In this document: in pieces, positions 57,235 through 64,000 of the stretch
Layout of the letters: every line of letters starts with the position of its first letter
How positions within the stretch are numbered: the stretch's first letter is position 1
NCBI GenBank assembly: GCA_030148775.1
Contig: JASBST010000003.1
Location: 22,512 to 86,511 of the forward strand
Length of the DNA stretch: 64,000 nucleotides
Reading direction: 5' to 3'
DNA from: Thiogranum sp.
GTDB taxonomy: Bacteria > Pseudomonadota > Gammaproteobacteria > DSM-19610
Position numbers and translations under genes: made by a program
The notes under the pieces: model-generated
Told to the model about the DNA's origin: nothing
Seen by the model: the letters and a program-made list of their open reading frames with translations, nothing else
The model's database searches: none

Positions 57235-57264
57235 AAAAAAGCCGGGAGTCCGAAGACTCCCGGC
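57235..57264. terminator. bidirectional intrinsic terminator
   Basis: A 10-bp stem GCCGGGAGTC / GACTCCCGGC with a CGAA loop (57241-57264). On the minus strand it is followed by TTTTTTG, ending the TusA-like gene; on the plus strand it follows the FadL-type gene. Confidence 0.85.
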
Positions 57265-57284
57265 TCTTTACATACAAAATCGGA

Positions 57285-57515
57285 TCAGGATTTCTTGATC
57301 AGAAATTCGTATTTGCCGCCGGCTTCCTTGGATTCGAGCAGCGTGTTGCCGGTCTGCTTGGCGAACGCCTCGAAATCCTTCACTGAGCCGGGATCGGTGG
57401 CGATGATGCGCAGTACCTTGCCGCTATCGATCGTACCCAGGGCCTTCTTTGCCCGCAGAATCGGCAGGGGGCAGTTCAGTCCGGATGCATCCAGTTCTTC
57501 GTCAAAATTTGCCAT
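57285..57515 (-). CDS. TusA-family sulfur carrier protein
   Basis: A 76-residue sulfurtransferase-fold protein with the hallmark Cys-Pro motif SGLNCPLPIL (Cys15), which carries persulfide sulfur, and the typical VLRIIATDPGS strand. In sulfur-oxidisers TusA moves sulfur in the cytoplasm between rhodanese and the Dsr or sHdr systems. It is followed by a strong terminator; the upstream rhodanese gene is on the same strand about 170 bases away. Confidence 0.88.
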   Translation of the reverse strand: MANFDEELDASGLNCPLPILRAKKALGTIDSGKVLRIIATDPGSVKDFEAFAKQTGNTLLESKEAGGKYEFLIKKS

Positions 57516-57688
57516 CGTACAGCGCTCCTTAAACGTGTCATTGTAACCGGCCGCAAGCGATCGGTAGTTACCAAATCTGTATTCATCAAAACGGGTGGCC
57601 CGTCTTTATAGGATAAGTGCTGCACAAACGCAAGCCCGATGACGGCAGAAAACGCCAGTTTGCAAGGGTATTTGGGTCGCCGAAGGCG

Positions 57689-58036
57689 CTAACCGGCGCG
57701 TGCCGCCGGGGTGCCCTGGTCGACGGGACAGCCCTGCCGGTGCCAGTCGACAATCCCGCCACGCAGGTTATAGACCTGGGCAATGCCCTGCTGCTGTAAA
57801 AAGGCGCACACTTGCGCCGAGTGCGCGCCGGTGCGGCAGTAAACGACGATTTTTTCCCGACCACGCCAGTTTTCGGCCTGTAAAGGCACCAGATGCATGG
57901 GCACCGCGGTGGCGCCGGGGAGCATCCCGTGGACGGTCTCTTCCGGGGTGCGCACATCGAGCAACAGCAGCTCTTCGGTGGGTGCGCGCAACCACTCGGA
58001 CAACTGCGCCGGGGTGGTTTCCTGAATCGCGTACAT
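57689..58036 (-). CDS. single-domain rhodanese
   Basis: A 115-residue rhodanese-like sulfurtransferase. The catalytic Cys67 lies in VVYCRTGAHS, and LLLDVRTPEET (about 24-34) and VYNLRGGIVDWH mark the fold. It would transfer sulfane sulfur to a thiol acceptor. AGGAG precedes the ATG. An operator-like dyad sits just upstream (58052-58071). Stops at TAG. Confidence 0.9.
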   Translation of the reverse strand: MYAIQETTPAQLSEWLRAPTEELLLLDVRTPEETVHGMLPGATAVPMHLVPLQAENWRGREKIVVYCRTGAHSAQVCAFLQQQGIAQVYNLRGGIVDWHRQGCPVDQGTPAARAG

Positions 58037-58051
58037 CTTGGACTCCTATAT

Positions 58052-58071
58052 ATATTAGTAGACGCTAATAT
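58052..58071. promoter_or_regulatory. operator-like dyad upstream of rhodanese
   Basis: ATATTAG-TAGACG-CTAATAT is a perfect 7-bp inverted repeat with a 6-base spacer, 16 bases ahead of the rhodanese start. ArsR-type sulfide-responsive repressors (BigR/SqrR) bind AT-rich dyads next to such genes; no such repressor gene is in the window. Confidence 0.5.
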
Positions 58072-58207
58072 TCTTGGCGTAGCTGCCGCTAAAGTCAACC
58101 TTGAGGAACTTCGCGGCCGCGGTAAAATCAAAATGTTCACAACTGTCAGTGCCGGCTCCACCCCTCCGGTAGTTTCCTTTTCCGACCTCAGGTATTCTGC
58201 CTTTCCA

Positions 58208-59665
58208 ATGAGATTTCGCTGGTTAAAATCGGGCCTGTGTCTGGCCATGTTGGCGCTGCAGACGATTCCCACCCACGCCGAGGTGAGCGGCAACGACCTT
58301 CCCGATTTTGGTGACTCCAGCGGTGCGCTGGTTTCGCCGGCGCAGGAAAAGGAATTCGGCGAGGAGTTCATGCGCAGCGTGCGCGCCCAGGCGACACTGG
58401 TCAGCGACGCCGATGTGGTCGACTATGTGCAACAGCTGGGCGCCCGGCTGGCGGCCAGCAGCGACGCCCCCGGCCACGCTTTCACCTTTTTCGTCGTCGA
58501 CAATCCGGCGGTGAATGCCTTCGCCGGCCCTGGCGGCTACATCGGTATACACACCGGCCTGATCCTGGCGGCGGAAAACGAATCCGAACTCGCCGGCGTG
58601 ATGGCGCACGAAATCGCCCACGTCACCCAGCGGCATCTGCTGCGCGCCTATGAGAGCGCGAATCAGATGAGTCTGCCGACGGCTGCCGGAATGCTGGCGG
58701 CGATCCTGCTGGGGGTGGCCGGCAGCAACCCGGAGGCGGGCATCGCCGCCATGTCGGCGGTGCAGGGCGCCAGTATCCAGCACCAGCTCAACTTCACCCG
58801 CGCCAACGAGCGCGAGGCCGATCGCATCGGCATCCAGACACTGGCCCATGCCGGTATCGATCCCTACGGCATGCCCGGCTTTTTCGAGCGCCTGCAGCAG
58901 ACGACCCGTCTGTACGGCAACAATTTTCCGGAATTCCTGTTGACCCACCCGGTGACCACAGACCGTATCGCCGAATCCATGACGCGCGCCGAAAGTTACG
59001 GCCACCGCAAGGAGGTCGACACCCTGGATTTCCGCCTGATCCGCGCCCGCCTGCGGGTGCTCAACGCCGAAACCCCGGCCGAGGCGATAAAATATTTCCA
59101 GCCCCTGGCGGCCAAAGCCGATGCCGGTCCGGCGGTGGACTATGGCCTGGCATTGGCATTGTGGCGCAACAGCGACTACCCGGCGGCGAAAAAGCGCCTG
59201 CAGGCGCTGCTGGACAAGGACCCCGACCGGAAAATCTACCGCACCGGCATGGCGCGGCTGGAGATGGACAGCGGCCAGGCCGGAAATGCGCTGAAAATCT
59301 ACCAGGACACACTGAGACTCTATCCGGGCGACGTGACCGTCGGTCGATACTATACCTCGGCTTTGATCCAGGCCGGCAAGGCGGAGCAGGCGCGCCAACA
59401 GGCGTTGAAGATGCTGCGCGACAAACGCGCGCGCAGCCCCGAGATCTATGAACTATGGGCCAAGGCGGCCAGTGTCGCCGGTCCCGCCTGGGAGACGCAC
59501 GTCGCCTCGGCCGAAGCCTACTATTTATATGGCAATCTGCGCTATGCCATCGACCAGCTGAATAAGGCCCTGGCCTACAAGGAGCTGAGCGATTACGATC
59601 GGGCGCGGATCGAGGCCCGCCTGAAAGAGTTCCAGGCGGCGCTGAAGAAACGCGAACAAAGCTAG
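58208..59665 (+). CDS. bepA: BepA-type periplasmic metalloprotease/chaperone
   Basis: A 485-residue exported protein: signal peptide (about 1-24), an M48 metallopeptidase domain with HEIAH (134-138) and the third-ligand region ANEREADRIG, then a C-terminal TPR domain (about 310-480). It matches E. coli BepA, which helps assemble or degrade LptD at the outer membrane. The start at 58208 is chosen so the signal peptide is N-terminal. Ends at TAG. Confidence 0.92.
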   Translation: MRFRWLKSGLCLAMLALQTIPTHAEVSGNDLPDFGDSSGALVSPAQEKEFGEEFMRSVRAQATLVSDADVVDYVQQLGARLAASSDAPGHAFTFFVVDNPAVNAFAGPGGYIGIHTGLILAAENESELAGVMAHEIAHVTQRHLLRAYESANQMSLPTAAGMLAAILLGVAGSNPEAGIAAMSAVQGASIQHQLNFTRANEREADRIGIQTLAHAGIDPYGMPGFFERLQQTTRLYGNNFPEFLLTHPVTTDRIAESMTRAESYGHRKEVDTLDFRLIRARLRVLNAETPAEAIKYFQPLAAKADAGPAVDYGLALALWRNSDYPAAKKRLQALLDKDPDRKIYRTGMARLEMDSGQAGNALKIYQDTLRLYPGDVTVGRYYTSALIQAGKAEQARQQALKMLRDKRARSPEIYELWAKAASVAGPAWETHVASAEAYYLYGNLRYAIDQLNKALAYKELSDYDRARIEARLKEFQAALKKREQS

Positions 59666-59804
59666 TGCGAGGGAATAAAACCATCGCGCGGGCCGTCCTC
59701 GCGCTTAGACCATTACAAATTGTTCGGCATTAGTCCGAAGCAACTGTGTTAATAAGTTCTTATATAGGCAACCGTTACCCGTTGAGCGAAAACGAACTTT
59801 TGTT

Positions 59805-59833
59805 TTGACTCGGCGAATGCGGGAAACTATATT
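59805..59833 (+). promoter_or_regulatory. sigma-70 type promoter of soxXYZA
   Basis: TTGACT-N17-TATATT, about 80 bases ahead of the soxX start. Matches the consensus at 5 of 6 bases in each element with optimal spacing. Confidence 0.7.
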
Positions 59834-59912
59834 GTCGGAACTGAAGTGATGGCACAAACCCCCGCCAGGTGACTGGCGCAACCACGTTGAAAGCGCATTT
59901 AAGGAGGAAATG

Positions 59913-60293
59913 ATGCGGACACTTCCGAGCATCTTAACCACAGCAGGCTCTGTACTGGCTCTGGCCGGCAGCCTGGCCCTGCTACCGACCACCGGCCTGG
60001 CGGCTGACGCCAAAGCCGAATCGGTCGTCGAGCAAGGCAAGGCGATCGCCTTTGACCGCAAAAAAGGCAACTGCCTGGCCTGCCACCAGATGGACGACGG
60101 CGGCCTGCCCGGTAATATCGGCCCTCCATTGATCGCGATGAAAGCGCGCTTCCCGGACAAGGCCAAATTGCGTGCGCAGATCTGGGATGCTACCAAGGCC
60201 AATCCGAACAGCATTATGCCTCCTTTCGGCCGCCAGCAGATTCTTAGTGAAAGCGAAATCGACAAAGTTGTGGAGTTTGTCTACACGCTCTGA
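59913..60293 (+). CDS. soxX: SoxX cytochrome c subunit
   Basis: A 126-residue monohaem periplasmic cytochrome with a signal peptide (about 1-30), haem-binding CLACH (54-58), and a Met ligand in NSIMPPFG near 99. With SoxA it attaches thiosulfate to the SoxY cysteine oxidatively. ATG at 59913 is preferred to 59910 because of 5-base spacing to AGGAGG. First gene of soxXYZA. Confidence 0.93.
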   Translation: MRTLPSILTTAGSVLALAGSLALLPTTGLAADAKAESVVEQGKAIAFDRKKGNCLACHQMDDGGLPGNIGPPLIAMKARFPDKAKLRAQIWDATKANPNSIMPPFGRQQILSESEIDKVVEFVYTL

Positions 60294-60325
60294 AGCGGTG
60301 TGTGGACCTATTAGGAGATAGACGA

Positions 60326-60799
60326 GTGATTAATATGAAACGCAGAACCTTTCTGAAAGGATCCGTGGCCGCCGGCGCCGTTGGTGCCGCCGTTAGCGCC
60401 GGGTTGCTGACCCCGCGCGTCGTCCTGGCCGCCTGGCCGAGCGCTGCCTTCGAGGCCAAGTCGGTCGACAGTGCGCTCGACGCCCTGATGGGCTCGCACG
60501 CAATGGAAAACTCCGACAAGATTTCCATCCGCGCGCCGGACATCGCCGAGAACGGTGCCGTGGTACCGGTATCGGTCACCGCGCCGATGTCCGGCATCGA
60601 CACCATCAGCATCATTGCCGAAAAGAACGCCGCCCCGTTGACCGCGGCATTCAAACTCGGCAAGGGCGCCGAAGGCTACGTTTCCACACGCATCAAAATG
60701 GGCAAGACATCCAACGTGATCGCCGTAGTGAAGGCCGGCGGCAAGATGTACAGCGCCAGCAAAGAGGTCAAGGTCACCATCGGTGGCTGCGGCGGTTAA
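60326..60799 (+). CDS. soxY: SoxY sulfur carrier subunit
   Basis: A 157-residue carrier exported with a twin-arginine signal (KRRTFLKG near 5-12). The C-terminal swinging arm ends GGCGG with Cys155, to which sulfur intermediates are bound. GTG at 60326 is preferred because AGGAG is 8 bases upstream; ATG at 60335 is the alternative and keeps the Tat motif. Partners with SoxZ. Confidence 0.95.
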   Translation: MINMKRRTFLKGSVAAGAVGAAVSAGLLTPRVVLAAWPSAAFEAKSVDSALDALMGSHAMENSDKISIRAPDIAENGAVVPVSVTAPMSGIDTISIIAEKNAAPLTAAFKLGKGAEGYVSTRIKMGKTSNVIAVVKAGGKMYSASKEVKVTIGGCGG

Positions 60800-60821
60800 C
60801 GAAGGATAGAGGACAGATATC

Positions 60822-61133
60822 ATGGCAACGATTAAGATTCGGGCAAAACTGCAGGGCGACGAAACCACGGTCAAGGCCCTGATTCAGCACCCAATGGACA
60901 CCGGACAGGTCAAGGATAAGAAGACCGGCAAGCTCATCCCGGCGCACTTTATCCAGGAAGTGAATTGCGCACTTAACGGCAACAACGTTATGACGGCATT
61001 ATGGGGACCCGCGGTTTCCAAGAACCCTTACCTGTCTTTCAAGTTCAAGGGCGCCAAAGCCGGCGACACCCTGAAACTGAGCTGGGTGGACAACAAGGGT
61101 GAAAGCGACTCTATCGAAACCCAGGTAAGCTGA
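60822..61133 (+). CDS. soxZ: SoxZ partner of SoxY
   Basis: A 103-residue beta-sandwich protein without a signal peptide; it is exported bound to SoxY. Family sequence TIKIRAKLQGDETTVKALI at the start, PAHFIQEVNC in the middle and LKLSWVDNKGESDS near the end. It starts 22 bases after soxY. Confidence 0.95.
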   Translation: MATIKIRAKLQGDETTVKALIQHPMDTGQVKDKKTGKLIPAHFIQEVNCALNGNNVMTALWGPAVSKNPYLSFKFKGAKAGDTLKLSWVDNKGESDSIETQVS

Positions 61134-61180
61134 TACCAGAAGGACCTGCAAGGCAATCTCGAACCGAAGGTGGAGAACCC

Positions 61181-62017
61181 ATGAAAAAACTGCTAACCCT
61201 CATCGCGACTCTGGGTATGATCAGTGTCGCATCCGTCGCCGTTCAGGCCGGCCCACAGCAGGATCTGAAAGAGTTTCGCGCCTACTACAAAGAGCGTTTC
61301 CCCGATGTACCCTTCAATGACTTCGTCAATGGCGTCTATGCCATCGACCAGGCTTCACGCGAGCAGTGGGAGTCCATCGAGGAGTTTCCCCCCTATGAGC
61401 TGAACATCGACAACGGCAAGAAGTTGTTCGAGACTCCGTTCAAAAACGGCAAGACCTACGCCAGCTGCTTCCCCAACAAAGGGATCGGCATCAAACAGAA
61501 CTACCCCTACTACGATGCCAAGGCGGGCAAGGTCGTTACCCTGGAAGCGGCCATCAACAACTGTCGCACCGCCAATGGCGAGAAACCGCTGAAGTGGAAG
61601 AAAGGCCCGATCGCCGACATCTCCGCTTATATGGCCTATACTTCGCGCGGCAAGAAGGTCGACGTCAAGGTGCCGGCCGACAAAGGTGCGATGGAAGCCT
61701 ACGAACGGGGCAAGGAGCATTTCTACGCCAAGCGCGGGCAGCTCAACATGTCGTGCGCCGATTGCCACATGTACAACGCCGGCAACCGCGTGCGCGCCGA
61801 CATTCTCAGCCCGGCGCTGGGGCATACCACGCACTTCCCGGTCTATCGCTCCAAATGGGGCGGTCTCGGCACCATACAGCGTCGCTACGGCGGTTGTAAC
61901 AAGCAGGTGCGTGCCAAGCCCTACAAGGCGCAAGGCGTGGAGTATTCGGATCTGGAATACTTCGAGACTTACATGAGCAATGGTCTGGAAAGCAACGGAC
62001 CCGGTGCACGCAAATAG
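61181..62017 (+). CDS. soxA: SoxA monohaem cytochrome c subunit
   Basis: A 278-residue periplasmic subunit of SoxAX: signal peptide (about 1-23), an N-terminal domain whose lost haem is replaced by a cysteine pair (Cys96, Cys128), and a C-terminal domain with CADCH (192-196) and the active Cys239 in RRYGGCNKQVRA, the haem ligand that carries persulfide. GGTGGAG lies upstream. The single haem marks the monohaem SoxA type. Stops at TAG, then a terminator. Confidence 0.94.
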   Translation: MKKLLTLIATLGMISVASVAVQAGPQQDLKEFRAYYKERFPDVPFNDFVNGVYAIDQASREQWESIEEFPPYELNIDNGKKLFETPFKNGKTYASCFPNKGIGIKQNYPYYDAKAGKVVTLEAAINNCRTANGEKPLKWKKGPIADISAYMAYTSRGKKVDVKVPADKGAMEAYERGKEHFYAKRGQLNMSCADCHMYNAGNRVRADILSPALGHTTHFPVYRSKWGGLGTIQRRYGGCNKQVRAKPYKAQGVEYSDLEYFETYMSNGLESNGPGARK

Positions 62018-62035
62018 CGCGGGCACCTTCGAAAA

Positions 62036-62061
62036 GCCCGGTCTTTTGACCGGGCTTTTTT
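62036..62061 (+). terminator. intrinsic terminator between soxA and soxB
   Basis: An 8-bp stem GCCCGGTC / GACCGGGC with TTTT loop (62036-62055), then six T. A TATAAT at 62076-62081 could start separate soxB transcription, although no good -35 is seen at 17 bases. Confidence 0.85.
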
Positions 62062-62149
62062 GTTTACAGGGTCGGTATAATCACCCCGTTGTCACTCCAC
62101 CGGCCCGTGACGGAATTTCCCTTTACCTGTTTCCAGCAAGGAATCTGAC

Positions 62150-63901
62150 ATGAACATCAGTCGCCGTGAATTTCTTCAGATGTTAGCCGTCGCCAGCGCG
62201 TCGGGCATGTCGCTGAGCGCCTGCGAAAGCGATAAATCCTCTGCACCCGCGGGCAGCAAATCCGCCGCGAGACCCTCCGACCCTTACGAAATACCCGGCT
62301 TCGGCAACGTCTCGTTGCTGCACTACACCGACTGTCACGCGCAGTTGCTGCCGATTTATTTCCGCGAGCCCAGCATCAATCTGGGCGTCGGCCCGATGAA
62401 GGGCAGACCGCCGCATCTGGTCGGCGACAGCTTTCTTTCCTACTACGGGATCAAACCCGGCAGTCGCGAGGCGCACGCCTTCACTTATCTGAATTATATC
62501 GAAGCCGCACAGCAGCTCGGCAAGGTCGGCGGCTTCGCCCATCTGAGCACACTGATCAAGAAGGTCCGCGCGCAGCGCCCCGGCGCCCTGCTGCTCGACG
62601 GTGGCGATACCTGGCAGGGATCGGGTACCTCGTACTGGACCAACGCGCAGGACATGGTCGACGCGCAGAAGCTGCTCGGCGTGGACATCATGACGCCGCA
62701 CTGGGAGATGACCTTCGGCGCCGACCGGGTAATGGAAATCGTCAACAACGATTTCAAGGACAGCATCGAATTCCTGGCGCAGAATGTCTTCGACAACGAA
62801 TGGGGCGAGCAGGTATTCAAACCTTATGTGATGCGCGAGATCAACGGCGTGCCGGTCGCCATCATCGGCCAGGCCTTTCCTTATACGCCGATCGCCAACC
62901 CCCGTTTCATGGTGCCCGACTGGAGCTTCGGCATCCGCGACGAGCACATGCAGCAAGTGGTCGACGAAGCCCGCGGCAAGGGCGCGCAGGTCGTGGTCGT
63001 GCTGTCGCACAATGGCATGGACGTCGATCTGAAAATGGCCACCCGTGTCACTGGCATCGACGCCATCCTCGGCGGTCATACCCACGACGCCATCCCGCGT
63101 CCGACCGAAGTGAAAAACAGCGGCGGCGTCACCCTGGTGACCAATGCCGGCTCCAACAGCAAATTCCTCGGCGTGCTCGATCTGGACGTCGGCGACGGCA
63201 AGATCCGCGACTATCGCTATCATCTGCTGCCGGTGTTCTCCAACCTGCTCGAAGCCGACGCCGAGATGGCAACCTATATCGACAAGGTGCGTGCACCCTT
63301 CCAGGACAAGCTGAGCGAGAAGCTGGCCGTTACCGACGAGGTGCTCTACCGGCGCGGCAATTTCAACGGCACCTTCGATCAGGTGATCTGCGACGCGCTG
63401 ATGGCGGTTCAGGACGCGCCGATCGCCTTCTCGCCCGGCTTCCGTTGGGGCGTCAGCGTGCTGCCGGGAGAGGCCATCACCTTCGATCACGTGATGACAC
63501 AGACCGCCATCACTTATCCGACCGTCACCCGCGTCAACATGAGCGGTACCCGCATCAAGCAGGTACTGGAAGACGTGGCCGACAACCTCTTCAACAAAGA
63601 CCCCTACTACCAGCAGGGCGGCGATATGGTACGCGTCGGCGGGCTGAAGTACGCCATCGACCCGGACGGCGAAATCGGTTCACGCATCACCGATATGGAA
63701 CTCGACGGCAAACCGCTGGACCCCGACAAGGAATACCCGGTGGCCGGCTGGGCCAGCGTCGCCCAACCGCTGGACGGCAAGCCGATCTGGGACCTGGTGA
63801 GCGAATACCTGCGCGACAAGAAGACCATCAGCAAGATCGATCTCAATACGCCGCAGCTCAAAGGCGTGGACAGCAATCCGGGGCTGGCCACCGACAGCTA
63901 G
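62150..63901 (+). CDS. soxB: thiosulfohydrolase SoxB
   Basis: A 583-residue dimanganese enzyme that hydrolyses the sulfate group off the SoxY-bound intermediate. A twin-arginine-like signal (SRREFLQM) is followed by the metallophosphatase domain with TDCHAQL (near 61), GGDTWQGS, the SoxB-specific PHWEMTFG, LSHNGMD and GGHTHDA, and then the 5'-nucleotidase C-terminal domain (about 390-560). AAGGAA precedes the ATG. No soxCD follows within the window, consistent with the incomplete Sox type that stores sulfur. Confidence 0.95.
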   Translation: MNISRREFLQMLAVASASGMSLSACESDKSSAPAGSKSAARPSDPYEIPGFGNVSLLHYTDCHAQLLPIYFREPSINLGVGPMKGRPPHLVGDSFLSYYGIKPGSREAHAFTYLNYIEAAQQLGKVGGFAHLSTLIKKVRAQRPGALLLDGGDTWQGSGTSYWTNAQDMVDAQKLLGVDIMTPHWEMTFGADRVMEIVNNDFKDSIEFLAQNVFDNEWGEQVFKPYVMREINGVPVAIIGQAFPYTPIANPRFMVPDWSFGIRDEHMQQVVDEARGKGAQVVVVLSHNGMDVDLKMATRVTGIDAILGGHTHDAIPRPTEVKNSGGVTLVTNAGSNSKFLGVLDLDVGDGKIRDYRYHLLPVFSNLLEADAEMATYIDKVRAPFQDKLSEKLAVTDEVLYRRGNFNGTFDQVICDALMAVQDAPIAFSPGFRWGVSVLPGEAITFDHVMTQTAITYPTVTRVNMSGTRIKQVLEDVADNLFNKDPYYQQGGDMVRVGGLKYAIDPDGEIGSRITDMELDGKPLDPDKEYPVAGWASVAQPLDGKPIWDLVSEYLRDKKTISKIDLNTPQLKGVDSNPGLATDS

Positions 63902-63927
63902 CCGGTCCCGCGCCATTGCGCAGAGAG

Positions 63928-63958
63928 CCGCCCGGACTTCGGTCCGGGCGGTTTTTTT
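63928..63958 (+). terminator. intrinsic terminator after soxB
   Basis: A 10-bp stem CCGCCCGGAC / GTCCGGGCGG capped by a TTCG loop (63928-63951) and followed by seven T. Confidence 0.9.
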
Positions 63959-64000
63959 ATGCAGGAGGAACAATAACTGAGAACCCGCACCAGCGTAGAC

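Noticed and set aside
1..64000. tRNA, rRNA, CRISPR arrays, insertion sequences and attachment sites
   Set aside because: Intergenic regions were read for tRNA arms, regularly spaced repeats, transposase sequence and terminal repeats; none was seen, including no candidate CUA suppressor tRNA. A covariance-model search could still find a missed RNA.

Overview
The window reads as one stretch of chromosome from a high-GC gammaproteobacterium that oxidises sulfur, most like the Chromatiales/Ectothiorhodospiraceae group. That rests on a soxXYZAB cluster (59913-63901), a tsdBA thiosulfate dehydrogenase pair (5019-6601), TusA and rhodanese sulfur-handling genes, and housekeeping order typical of gammaproteobacteria (nrdR-ribD-ribE-ribBA-ribH-nusB-thiL-pgpA; dapA-bamC). 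No phage, insertion sequence, CRISPR array, tRNA or rRNA was seen. Genus is not determinable from the sequence alone.

Layout. 62-5000: a SoxB/5'-nucleotidase-like protein with an altered metal site, a GAF-LuxR regulator, a GAF-GGDEF protein and an SRPBCC protein, then tsdA and tsdB. 6705-8814: small membrane proteins and an ion channel. 8994-10282: a sigma-54 promoter followed by a Cys-rich secreted protein and a VPLPA/PEP-CTERM-type protein. 10399-18024: lipid, thiamine and riboflavin genes with nrdR and glyA, all on the minus strand. 18074-20818: deacetylase and EttA. 20826-26518: a regulon made of a small HTH protein, a HupE/UreJ membrane protein, a TPR protein, a lipoprotein, a DUF4331 protein, and an ECF sigma factor with its cupin anti-sigma. 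26674-30298: acetate kinase and phosphoketolase. 30395-34106: divergent PhoD phosphatase and extracellular nuclease. 34182-35982: msrPQ. 36045-39938: purL. 40065-45032: a chemoreceptor, a WalJ-type MBL protein, bamC and dapA. 45230-48833: GalT-like, gcvR, prxQ and phoH. 48865-52632: PerM-type transporter, LysR regulator and a second chemoreceptor. 52974-57226: a DUF302-like secreted protein and two divergent FadL-type porins. 57285-59665: TusA-like, rhodanese, BepA. 59913-63901: soxXYZAB.

The most unusual signal is that three separate genes (a GAF-GGDEF protein at 3675, msrP at 35155 and purL at 37164) are each interrupted by exactly one in-frame TAG. In every case the same frame continues through conserved sequence to the family's normal end. 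All three interruptions are TAG; I saw no TAA, TGA or frameshift break. TAG also ends at least twelve apparently normal genes here, so a blanket codon reassignment does not fit. Partial amber suppression, context-dependent readthrough, recent nonsense mutations or base-call errors remain open.

Regulatory sites that can be read directly include two near-identical ECF promoters (upstream of the sigma factor itself and of the DUF4331 operon), a sigma-54 promoter ahead of the PEP-CTERM region, FliA-like promoters ahead of both chemoreceptors, a sigma-70 promoter for sox, an operator-like dyad ahead of the rhodanese, and several intrinsic terminators.
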